From NCBI GenBank assembly GCA_007122745.1, contig SKTA01000077.1:1-13502 (forward strand): a stretch of DNA of 13,502 bases, in the 5' to 3' direction. The stretch's first letter is position 1, and each line of letters begins with the position of its first letter. Made by a program: the position numbers and the translations under genes. A model generated the notes under the pieces. The model was not told the DNA's origin and searched no databases. It saw nothing but the letters and a program-made list of their open reading frames with translations. This document shows positions 1 to 6,835 of this stretch, in pieces. Origin of the DNA: Bacteroidales bacterium. Lineage in GTDB: Bacteria; Bacteroidota; Bacteroidia; Bacteroidales; UBA7960.

Positions 1-272
1 TTCTGTGTTTTGTGCTTGGTTATGTTTAAGCTGCCCTTATCAGGGCGTTCCGTTTACTGCCGCGAACCCTTCGAGCTTCCAGCTTCTTTCTTTTTCCTTC
101 CCGCTTCCAGCGAAGCAAAAATACAAAATTATCGCCCTTAGGCTGGATTAAGCAGTTTTTTAAGTGCTTTTTGCAAAGCCTTGCGCCATTTTGGCAGCTG
201 TTATCAGTTGGCATAAACTTTGATTTTCCGCAGATGTTAAAGAGAAACTAACCATCATTAAAATTATATACT
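1..272. other. Non-coding leader upstream of htpG
   Basis: No convincing gene is seen in this stretch. It holds a small hairpin (GCCCT, loop TATC, AGGGC at 33-46) without a U-tract, a pyrimidine-rich run at about 76-108 on the + strand, and the 9-mer GCTTCCAGC twice (75-83 and 103-111). The second copy is part of a 5-bp hairpin, GCTTC/GAAGC, at 103-116. A 62-codon open frame on the - strand (26-214) is very basic, has no recognisable motif, and overlaps the candidate htpG promoter, so I treat it as chance. The 3' part of the stretch is AT-rich, as expected for a Bacteroidetes promoter and leader. Confidence 0.6.
189..222 (+). promoter_or_regulatory. Candidate htpG promoter
   Basis: TTTTG ends at 193 and TAAACTTTG lies at 214-222, with 20 bp between them. 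This resembles the Bacteroidetes sigma-ABfr promoter (-33 TTG, -7 TAnnTTTG), except that the -7 box has three instead of two bases between TA and TTTG. It lies 50 bp upstream of the htpG ATG and would give a leader of about 45 nt. The call rests on consensus matching only. I saw no inverted repeat typical of a heat-shock operator. Confidence 0.3.
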
Positions 273-2147
273 ATGCAAAAAGGTAAAATCAATGTTCAGA
301 CTGAAAATATTTTTCCTATAATCAAGAAATTCTTGTATTCGGATCACGAGATTTTTTTAAGGGAATTGATATCTAATGCCGTGGATGCCATACAAAAATT
401 GAAGACCATGGCCTCTTTAGGTGATTTTAAAGGGGAGTTGGGTGAATTGCGCATAGAGGTAAAGGTTGACAAAAAAGCAAAAACCTTAACGGTTTCCGAT
501 AACGGCATCGGCATGACAGCGGAAGAGGTAGACAAATACATCAACCAGATCGCCTTTTCAAGTGCAGAGGAATGGATAAGTAAATATAAAGGAAAAGATG
601 CCAACCAGGTGATCGGTCATTTTGGCCTGGGGTTTTATTCATCGTTTATGGTTGCTTCGAAAGTAGAATTGTTTACCAAATCCTATAAAAAAAGCAGTAA
701 AGGGATTAAATGGGCTTGCGACGGGACGCCGGATTTCACCCTGGAGGAAAAATCGAAAAAGACCCGCGGCACTGACGTGGTTTTACATATTGCTGATGAT
801 TCAGCTGAATTTTTGGAAGAGGGCAGAATTCACGGACTTTTAAAAAAGTATTGCCAGTTTTTACCGGTTGAGATTGTTTTTGGTGCCGAAGAGGAAACCG
901 TTCAAGAGAAGGATGATAAAGGGAAGGAGAAAGAGGTTAAAGTCACGAAGCCACGGATCATTAACAACACCAAACCGGCCTGGACACAGCATCCGACTGA
1001 GTTGAAGGAGGAAAACTACAAAAGCTTTTACAGGGAACTCTACCCCATGAGCTTTGATGAACCGCTGTTCAACATTCACCTGAATGTGGATTATCCCTTT
1101 AACCTGACAGGTATTTTATATTTTCCAAAAGTGAAGCAAAACTTTGAGGTCCAGCGAGACAAGATTCAGCTTTACTGCAACCAGGTTTTTGTTACCGATT
1201 CTGTTGAGGGCATTGTGCCCGATTTCCTGACCTTGTTGCATGGTGTGATCGATTCCCCCGATATTCCGCTGAATGTTTCCCGAAGTTTTTTACAGAGCGA
1301 CAGCAATGTAAAGAAGATCAGTTCGCACATCACCAAAAAAGTTGCCGATAAGCTCGAAGACCTGTTCAATGAAAAGCGGGAGGAGTTTGAATCCAAATGG
1401 GATGATATCAAGATTTTCATTGAATATGGGATGATTTCTGATGATAAGTTCAGGGAGAGAGCCATAAAGTTTTGTTTGCTTAAAAACACGGATGGCAAGT
1501 ATTTTACTTTGGATGAATATCGTGACCACATTAAACCTCAACAGACAGACAAAGACAAGAAGGTCGTGCATATTTATGCAACCGACAAGGAAGAACAGCA
1601 TGCGTTTATTGAAGCTTCCAAAGAGAAGGGTTATGACGTGCTGGTATTGGACACACCGATTGACAGCCATTTTGTCAACATGCTTGAAAGTGAACTGGAA
1701 AATGTTTCATTTGTTCGTGTTGATGCGGAAGTAGCCGATAAGCTTATCAATAAGGATGATGAACTCCCCTCAAAGCTGAGTCAGGAGCAGAAAGACAAAC
1801 TCAAGCCCATCATTGAAAAACACCTTGATGCACAACAGTATCAGATTGCTTTTGAAAATCTCAGTGAGTCGGAGCATCCGATGATGATCACACAGCCCGA
1901 ATTCATGCGCCGCATGAAAGACATGTCGGCATTGGGTGGCATGAGCTATATGGGCAACTTGCCCGATAGTTACATGGTTGTGGTTAACAGCAACCACAAG
2001 CTCATCAGTAAGCTTTTGGATCTAGAAAATGAGGAATTACGCGACAAACAGGTAAAGCAGTTGATAGACCTCGCCTTGTTGGCCAAGAACCTGCTCAAAG
2101 GGGAAAACCTCACCCGCTTCGTTCAGCGAAGTGTTGATCTGTTCTAG
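273..2147 (+). CDS. htpG: Molecular chaperone HtpG (bacterial Hsp90)
   Basis: Cytosolic ATP-dependent dimeric chaperone that remodels client proteins late in folding. The product has 624 residues, like E. coli HtpG. The N-terminal GHKL ATPase domain shows FLRELISNAVDA (31-38; Glu31 is the expected catalytic base, Asn35 the Mg/ATP ligand), DNGIGM (76-81) and GHFGLGF (115-121, the ATP lid glycines). The middle domain carries LNVSRSFLQ with Arg337, equivalent to the Arg that contacts the ATP gamma-phosphate. A charged Lys/Glu segment at about 210-225 links the two. The C-terminal part contains MITQPEFMRRMKDM and ends QRSVDLF. As I remember them, Bacteroides orthologues have a roughly 55-residue coiled-coil insertion before the last helices (before QLIDLALL); it is absent here. 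The ATG at 273 follows an AT-rich leader with no clear Shine-Dalgarno, normal for the phylum. The gene stands alone on the + strand and converges on the AbgT transporter gene. Confidence 0.97.
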   Translation: MQKGKINVQTENIFPIIKKFLYSDHEIFLRELISNAVDAIQKLKTMASLGDFKGELGELRIEVKVDKKAKTLTVSDNGIGMTAEEVDKYINQIAFSSAEEWISKYKGKDANQVIGHFGLGFYSSFMVASKVELFTKSYKKSSKGIKWACDGTPDFTLEEKSKKTRGTDVVLHIADDSAEFLEEGRIHGLLKKYCQFLPVEIVFGAEEETVQEKDDKGKEKEVKVTKPRIINNTKPAWTQHPTELKEENYKSFYRELYPMSFDEPLFNIHLNVDYPFNLTGILYFPKVKQNFEVQRDKIQLYCNQVFVTDSVEGIVPDFLTLLHGVIDSPDIPLNVSRSFLQSDSNVKKISSHITKKVADKLEDLFNEKREEFESKWDDIKIFIEYGMISDDKFRERAIKFCLLKNTDGKYFTLDEYRDHIKPQQTDKDKKVVHIYATDKEEQHAFIEASKEKGYDVLVLDTPIDSHFVNMLESELENVSFVRVDAEVADKLINKDDELPSKLSQEQKDKLKPIIEKHLDAQQYQIAFENLSESEHPMMITQPEFMRRMKDMSALGGMSYMGNLPDSYMVVVNSNHKLISKLLDLENEELRDKQVKQLIDLALLAKNLLKGENLTRFVQRSVDLF

Positions 2148-2173
2148 TTTAGCTTAACCAATCAACCAGTCAT
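2148..2173. other. 26-bp convergent spacer with degenerate octamers
   Basis: This spacer separates the stop codons of htpG (+) and the AbgT gene (-). It contains AACCAATC and AACCAGTC in tandem, running into ATCTAGTT inside the transporter's 3' end, similar in rhythm to the octamer repeat at the transporter's 5' end. I see no GC-rich hairpin with a T-run, so neither gene has an obvious intrinsic terminator here. The only nearby dyad is ATCTA/TAGAT at 2172-2188, too weak to call. Confidence 0.5.
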
Positions 2174-3715
2174 CTAGTTAATATAGATCGGCCCGTCCGG
2201 TCCAAGCGGTATTCCAAGCCAAACCCATAGCATCAGCGTTGCGATCCATAAAATTCCAAGAATGATGGTGTAGGGCAGCATTGTTGATATGATTGTTCCG
2301 ATTCCGTAACGTTCATCATACTTCTGAGCAAAAGTAACGATAAGGGCAAAGTAGCTCATCATCGGTGTAACCAGGTTTGTCAGGCTGTCGCCAATGCGGA
2401 ATGCCGCCTGCGTGATGCCCGGATGGTAAGCATTGTCAAGCAACATCAGCATCGGGATAAATACGGGTGCGATGATTGCCCATTTTGCCGAGGCACTTCC
2501 CATAAACAGATTAATGAATGCCGACAACAGCACAAAGGAGGCAATCAGCACCGGCCCGGTGAAGCCAATATCGCGCAATCCTGCCGCTCCACGGATGGCT
2601 ATGATCAGCCCCAGGTTGGATTCATTAAAGAAATAAACAAACTGGGCTGCAAAAAATACCAGCACAATGTAGGATCCCATTCCACTCATTGACTTAATGA
2701 TGTGCTTCATCATATCCTTATCGTTACGGACCGTACCCACAATGATTCCGTAAACCAGTGCAGGAATAAAGAATAACAGCAAAATGCCGATAATGATACC
2801 GTCAAAGAAGGGAGAGTGCAGCACTGATCCTGTTTCCGGATGGCGCAGCAGGCCATTTTCAGGAATCACGGTAAAGGCGAACAGGATGATGAACAGCAGC
2901 ACGGATATTCCCGCCCAGCGCAGCCCTTTTAGTTCAATGGGCTTCAACCTTTCTATGACAAAATGTTCGGCCGGACCTTCATATTTGCCAAGGCGCGGTT
3001 CCACAATCCTGTCAGTTACCCATACACCAACAAAGAGTACGACGAAGCTGGAGGCGATCATGAAATAATAGTTGACTGCCGGATTAACCACCATGTCAGG
3101 AATAATCATTTGTGCAGCAGATGTGGAAATACCCGCGAGGATTGGATCGATGGAGCCAACAACAAAGTTAGCTCCAAATCCACCGCTCACTCCACAGAAA
3201 GCAGCGGCCAGTCCGGCCATTGGGTGACGGCCAATGCCGTGAAATATCATTGCTCCCAGTGGGATCAGGATTACGTAACCTGCCTCCACGGCAAGGCCGG
3301 AGATGATTCCGGCCAGTACGACGGCTGCGGTGATCATTTTTGTGGGGGCACCCAGAACCAATGCGCGGATCATGATATTGAACAGCCCGGTTCCTTCGGC
3401 AAGGCCGATACCCACCATTACCACAAGAACATATCCAAGTGGGGGGAATCGCAGGAAATTGTCCAGAATGTTGGTATACATCCACCTGAAACCATCGGCA
3501 CTTAAAAGGTTTTTTGCCGTTACCAGGTTCCCGTCAACAGGATGGACAGCAGAAACGCCTGTCCAGTAACTGATTGCAGATATTAACACCACTATTATGG
3601 CCAGCATTGCGAAAATGGTAGCGGGGTGCGGCAACCGGTTTCCGACAACTTCAATAAAATCAAGAACTTTGCTAAAAAAACCCCCGGGTTTGCGAGTCTT
3701 ATTATCAGGCTTCAT
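2174..3715 (-). CDS. AbgT-family transporter (inner membrane)
   Basis: A 513-residue polytopic inner-membrane protein of the AbgT family, whose members are E. coli AbgT (p-aminobenzoyl-glutamate uptake) and gonococcal MtrF/YdaH (export of antimetabolites such as sulfonamides). Family signatures seen are GNRLPHPATIF (25-35, start of the first helix), GGFGANFVVGSIDPILAGIS (178-197) in the first re-entrant/broken-helix region, a second MGSASAKWAIIAPVFIPM segment, and NLVTPMMSYFALIV near the C-terminus. Asp190 in SIDPILAG probably matches the Asp implicated in ion coupling in MtrF. Length equals that of characterised members, so the gene appears intact. The substrate cannot be read from sequence: p-aminobenzoyl-glutamate, small peptides or drug efflux are all possible. 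It lies 55 bp behind the S9 peptidase gene on the same strand. An 8-bp tandem repeat sits 7 bp before the ATG, and there is no visible Shine-Dalgarno. Confidence 0.93.
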   Translation of the reverse strand: MKPDNKTRKPGGFFSKVLDFIEVVGNRLPHPATIFAMLAIIVVLISAISYWTGVSAVHPVDGNLVTAKNLLSADGFRWMYTNILDNFLRFPPLGYVLVVMVGIGLAEGTGLFNIMIRALVLGAPTKMITAAVVLAGIISGLAVEAGYVILIPLGAMIFHGIGRHPMAGLAAAFCGVSGGFGANFVVGSIDPILAGISTSAAQMIIPDMVVNPAVNYYFMIASSFVVLFVGVWVTDRIVEPRLGKYEGPAEHFVIERLKPIELKGLRWAGISVLLFIILFAFTVIPENGLLRHPETGSVLHSPFFDGIIIGILLLFFIPALVYGIIVGTVRNDKDMMKHIIKSMSGMGSYIVLVFFAAQFVYFFNESNLGLIIAIRGAAGLRDIGFTGPVLIASFVLLSAFINLFMGSASAKWAIIAPVFIPMLMLLDNAYHPGITQAAFRIGDSLTNLVTPMMSYFALIVTFAQKYDERYGIGTIISTMLPYTIILGILWIATLMLWVWLGIPLGPDGPIYIN

Positions 3716-3722
3716 AAAGAAG

Positions 3723-3751
3723 GTTTAGTTGTTTAGTTGTTTAGTTGTTTA
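3723..3751. repeat. 8-bp tandem repeat (GTTTAGTT)3.6 before the AbgT start codon
   Basis: GTTTAGTT occurs three times exactly (3723-3730, 3731-3738, 3739-3746), followed by a partial unit GTTTA (3747-3751). On the coding (-) strand this reads as repeated AACTAAAC and ends 7 bp before the AbgT-family ATG. It therefore occupies the position of the leader or ribosome-binding region. Repeat number could vary by slippage and change leader spacing. A degenerate relative (AACCAATC AACCAGTC ATCTAGTT) occurs beyond the other end of the same gene. Confidence 0.85.
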
Positions 3752-3754
3752 TTT

Positions 3755-3770
3755 GGTAATGGTAATGGTA
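3755..3770. repeat. 6-bp tandem repeat (GGTAAT)2.7
   Basis: GGTAAT GGTAAT GGTA occupies 3755-3770, immediately beside the octamer repeat and abutting the stop codon of the S9 peptidase gene. The entire 55-bp spacer between the two genes is thus made largely of short tandem repeats. No promoter consensus is visible inside it. Confidence 0.7.
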
Positions 3771-5801
3771 TCAATCAAACAATGCATCCGGGTATCGGCT
3801 TGGCATTTCATCCCTGGGCTTGTCAAGTCTTAGGTAATAATCAAACCAATCCATTGTACGCACCAGATAATCAAGGCGATGCACATTGCGCGCGTTGCCG
3901 TGCCCCTCGTTCTGATACCAGATTAGGCGAACGGGTGCATTACCGTGCATTTTCAGGGCTCTGTACATTTCCAGACTCTGCGAAGGATGTACCCTCGGGT
4001 CTGCATCGCCATGAAGGATCAGAGTGGGGGTGAGGCTTTGGTGGGCATATTTGACCGGACTTCTGCTGTAAACGTCCTGCCAGTCCTCATGGGTCCAGTA
4101 TCCCCAATGTACCATGTAATCTTCCCAGGGGATGTCAGTTGTGTTCCGCTTTGATATCTGGTTTGAAATACCTACGAACATAACGGCTGCAGCAAACCTG
4201 TCGGTATGACGCGTGGCTGACCAGGCAGAAAAATAACCCCCATACGATCCGCCACCGATTCCAACACGGTCGATGTCTACATAGCCGATCTCTATCAGAT
4301 GATCAATGCCATCAATCACATCTTCATACTCAACACCTACAAGGTCTCCATAACCTGCCATGGTAAAATCCACACCGCGTCCGGAGCTGGCACGGTAGTT
4401 TGGCATAAAAACAAAATAGCCTCTTGCTGCGGCCACCTGCCCCCAGATGCTGTATGCTGTGACCCAACCATTCTGTACGGCTGCTTCCGGACCGCCATGG
4501 ATGTAAGTAATCAGTGGATAACTCTGTCCCTCCTCATAATCCAGAGGATATACAAGAACACCCTCAATGTCCTGATCATCCCGAGCGTAGTAGATCAGCT
4601 CTCGCTGATCCGCCAGCCGGATGTTTTCCAGCCAGGGGTTGTGATCGGTGACTTTTTTCAATAATTGCCCATCCACTTCAAAAATAAAGAGCTCATTCGG
4701 GTGGGCAGGCGTATTCGCAGACAGGACAATGGTGCCGTCACTATGCTGAAACCTTCTGAAAACAACGGTTTCGGGCTCAATCAGGATGGTGCGTTCCTCC
4801 TCATCCAGCCTTTGCTTACTCAGTACGATGTCTACACCCTCCTCGGCAGCGAATAGCAGCGTGTTATTATCCTTCCAGCCCATGTCAATTACAGAAAGCT
4901 CCATGTCCTGAACATAATTTCGCAGTCCCTCGAAGGGTGGGATGGTGTCTGCTTCCAAATCGATTACAAAAAGGCTGCCAACAACAGAGTCTTCCCTTTT
5001 ACTGGCGGCACGGAATGCAAGTTTGGTGCCGTCAGGGCTGAAGGCCAGGTTACCCAGCTTCCCGGGATTGTCCATGATCAGCTCCACATCTCCGGTTTCA
5101 AGGTTTACCAGATGGATGCGCTTAAACATGTAACTGTCGTCAACAAGATTGCGGGGAGCTATTGCTGCTGCCGCAGATTTTTTATCCGGACTCAGGGTGA
5201 AATCAAAAATGGTCATTCCTTCTGTAACCTGCCGCACCTCATGGGTTTCAGTGTTGTAAACATAAAGATTGCGATGTACCCACTCCTCTTCATAAACCTC
5301 GATCTGATAGCCTTTACTCCCTAGCTCCTGGCGAAGCGGGTCCTGTGGGCCTGTTGAAACAATGGCCAATCGTTCATCATCAATGAAGGCGTAGCTCATT
5401 ACACTGGAGGTATGTTCTGTGATGGCACGCGGCTCACCACCCCGCAAACTCATCGCGTAAACCTGAAGATATGGGATCTCCTGAAGGTTTGAACGAAAGG
5501 TAACAGCATCACCCGAGGGTGTCCAGCCAATGTCAAAGATCCGGCGATTACCGGTCATAAACGGGATGATTTCATCATTAGCACGATCATATACATACAA
5601 TTCACGGTAATCGGAACCTGCCGAGTGTGTGAAAGGCCTGGGCACATTCAGGGTAAAAGCGATGTATTGCTGATCGGGTGACATCGAGACTTCAACAACC
5701 GTTTTAAGGTCAAAGATGTTGTGAGTGGTCATAATGTCATCGGCCTGGGCAAAAGGGATGGCCAGCCAGAGAAAAGCGATAATGATTGTCAGTTTTCGCA
5801 T
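3771..5801 (-). CDS. Secreted S9 family peptidase (prolyl oligopeptidase / DPP-like)
   Basis: A serine peptidase of family S9 that cleaves small peptides, often after proline or at blocked N-termini; the exact specificity is not evident. The first 20 residues (MRKLTIII... ending in FAQA) form a Sec signal peptide, so the enzyme should act in the periplasm. Residues from about 25 to 430 carry beta-propeller motifs of the PD40/WD40-like type (FTLSPDKKSAA, LAFSPDGTKLAFR). The C-terminal alpha/beta-hydrolase domain has GIGGGSYGGYFSAW with the nucleophile Ser519, HGDADPRVHPSQS with Asp601, and NEGHGNAR with His634. These are in the correct order and spacing for a complete catalytic triad. Length (676) is usual for the family and no frameshift is seen. 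It follows ispE after a 129-bp spacer with a possible promoter and precedes the AbgT-type transporter by 55 bp. Peptide breakdown coupled to uptake is an inference from this adjacency only. Confidence 0.95.
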   Translation of the reverse strand: MRKLTIIIAFLWLAIPFAQADDIMTTHNIFDLKTVVEVSMSPDQQYIAFTLNVPRPFTHSAGSDYRELYVYDRANDEIIPFMTGNRRIFDIGWTPSGDAVTFRSNLQEIPYLQVYAMSLRGGEPRAITEHTSSVMSYAFIDDERLAIVSTGPQDPLRQELGSKGYQIEVYEEEWVHRNLYVYNTETHEVRQVTEGMTIFDFTLSPDKKSAAAAIAPRNLVDDSYMFKRIHLVNLETGDVELIMDNPGKLGNLAFSPDGTKLAFRAASKREDSVVGSLFVIDLEADTIPPFEGLRNYVQDMELSVIDMGWKDNNTLLFAAEEGVDIVLSKQRLDEEERTILIEPETVVFRRFQHSDGTIVLSANTPAHPNELFIFEVDGQLLKKVTDHNPWLENIRLADQRELIYYARDDQDIEGVLVYPLDYEEGQSYPLITYIHGGPEAAVQNGWVTAYSIWGQVAAARGYFVFMPNYRASSGRGVDFTMAGYGDLVGVEYEDVIDGIDHLIEIGYVDIDRVGIGGGSYGGYFSAWSATRHTDRFAAAVMFVGISNQISKRNTTDIPWEDYMVHWGYWTHEDWQDVYSRSPVKYAHQSLTPTLILHGDADPRVHPSQSLEMYRALKMHGNAPVRLIWYQNEGHGNARNVHRLDYLVRTMDWFDYYLRLDKPRDEMPSRYPDALFD

Positions 5802-5887
5802 GCTTGTTGCTTTTGGTTAATAAATGGTTGCAGCTGCTCTCGAAAGCTTTAAACAGCATTTCAATGCAGCTTTGTCTGTAATGGCCA

Positions 5888-5895
5888 CAAATTTA
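5888..5895 (-). promoter_or_regulatory. Candidate -7 element for the S9 peptidase gene
   Basis: On the - strand this reads TAAATTTG, an exact match to the Bacteroidetes -7 consensus TAnnTTTG. It lies in the 129-bp gap between ispE and the peptidase gene, about 87 bp upstream of the peptidase ATG. No TTG sits at the expected 17-23 bp further upstream, so only half of a promoter is supported. The rest of the spacer (5802-5930) has a small GCAT/ATGC dyad flanked by AAAGCT/AGCTTT but no U-tract. Confidence 0.35.
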
Positions 5896-5930
5896 ATGAT
5901 TTTTGCCAAACACGATCCATGAATGTCAAT

Positions 5931-6791
5931 TTAGGATTCAAGAATCTGGTAATGTCCGGTTAGACAATCTTCAAAGTCTTTTCTTAGCGAAGACAGGACG
6001 GCAGCATCTTTAAATAATCCATAAAGAGCAGATCCGCTGCCGCTGAGAGATGCATAAACCGCACCTTGACCGATCAGCCGGTTTTTAATTTCTTTCAGGT
6101 AGGGATATGTTTTAAATAATACAGATTCAAAATCGTTTTTCAGGTTCTCCTGCCAAGCTGCGAAAGGCATTGCTAATATTTCTTTTATTGAGACCCTTTC
6201 CGGTTCCGGAGTTATCAATCTGTAAGCTTCCGAAGTATTTATTCCGATTGGAGGTACGATGATGATGAGATGGAGTCCTGACAGGTCCGGAGTGTTTATG
6301 GTTTCAAGTATTTCTCCACGGCCACGAACCACCATTGCTTTGTTTTGCAGAAAAAACGGACAGTCACTTCCCAGTTTTGCTGCCATTGTCTTAAGCTGGC
6401 CAGGCGTCAGGTTCAGTTTGAAATATTCGTTGAGTATTTTTAACATAAAGGCTCCATCGGCACTGCCTCCGGCCAGTCCGGAGCCGGCAGGTATCCCTTT
6501 GCGCAGATAAATATGAAGCATTTCCGGGGCTTCAGAATTTATGGCTGGCTGGAATGGCATCTCTTTTTGAATGAGCTTTAGTGCACGCATGACCAGATTT
6601 TCGTAAGGATCTCCGGGTATGGGGGTTCCGCTTAAAATGATTTTCGTTTGGTTGTCAATTGCCGGAACAATCTCAAGGGCATCATACATGCCAATTGGCA
6701 GCATCACCGTTTCAATGTCGTGAAAACCATCCCTGCGCTTTGCTTTTACATGCAGGCCAAGGGTTATGCGGGCATTGGGGAAAAAAAGCAT
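5931..6791 (-). CDS. ispE: 4-diphosphocytidyl-2-C-methyl-D-erythritol kinase
   Basis: Cytosolic GHMP-family kinase of the MEP (non-mevalonate) pathway. It phosphorylates CDP-methylerythritol at the 2-OH with ATP, towards IPP/DMAPP. The 286 residues include the N-terminal FFPNARITLGLHV with DGFHDIETV following (21-29), the glycine-rich ATP loop PAGSGLAGGS (101-110), LGSDCPFF with Asp143 matching the catalytic Asp (E. coli Asp141), and the late SLSGSGSALYGLF motif. The position of the E. coli catalytic Lys10 is occupied by Arg8 (codon CGC), where I expect Lys (PNAKINLGL) in relatives. The gene is otherwise intact, and a sequencing error cannot be excluded. It starts 33 bp after the AsmA-like gene in the same direction, and a hairpin spans that gene's stop codon. 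It is probably transcribed with rluB-like and asmA-like genes. Confidence 0.94.
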   Translation of the reverse strand: MLFFPNARITLGLHVKAKRRDGFHDIETVMLPIGMYDALEIVPAIDNQTKIILSGTPIPGDPYENLVMRALKLIQKEMPFQPAINSEAPEMLHIYLRKGIPAGSGLAGGSADGAFMLKILNEYFKLNLTPGQLKTMAAKLGSDCPFFLQNKAMVVRGRGEILETINTPDLSGLHLIIIVPPIGINTSEAYRLITPEPERVSIKEILAMPFAAWQENLKNDFESVLFKTYPYLKEIKNRLIGQGAVYASLSGSGSALYGLFKDAAVLSSLRKDFEDCLTGHYQILES

Positions 6792-6817
6792 GGCTTTCTT
6801 TTTAAATGATTTTTCTT

Positions 6818-6835
6818 AATGGGATCAATCCCATT
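6818..6835 (-). other. Inverted repeat across the asmA-like stop codon
   Basis: AATGGGAT and ATCCCATT are perfect 8-bp arms around a 2-bp centre. As RNA on the - strand this folds as a 7-bp stem with a UUGA tetraloop, and the UGA of the loop is the stop codon of the AsmA-like gene. It is followed by AAGAAAAATC, not a U-tract, so it is not a standard intrinsic terminator. It could be an mRNA stabiliser, a processing site, or a modulator of coupling to ispE, which starts 33 bp further on. Confidence 0.55.

Noticed and set aside
33..46. Hairpin GCCCT/AGGGC as a terminator of an upstream gene
   Set aside because: Only a 5-bp stem and no T-run on either strand.
26..214. 62-codon open frame on the - strand upstream of htpG
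   Set aside because: Composition is dominated by Lys/Arg from a purine-rich tract, there is no motif, and it overlaps the candidate htpG promoter; more likely chance.
1290..1670. 126-codon - strand open frame inside htpG
   Set aside because: Antisense to strongly conserved HtpG middle-domain sequence; no recognisable product.
2963..3505. 180-codon + strand open frame inside the AbgT transporter gene
   Set aside because: It is fully antisense to a well-supported membrane protein, is rich in His, Cys and Asp without domain motifs, and has no initiation context.
3723..3770. CRISPR-like array
   Set aside because: Units of 8 and 6 bp without spacers; a simple tandem repeat, and no cas genes are present.
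5847..5876. AAAGCT/AGCTTT with inner GCAT/ATGC as an ispE terminator
   Set aside because: AT-rich arms with an asymmetric bulge and no U-tract after it on the - strand; folding by chance is likely.
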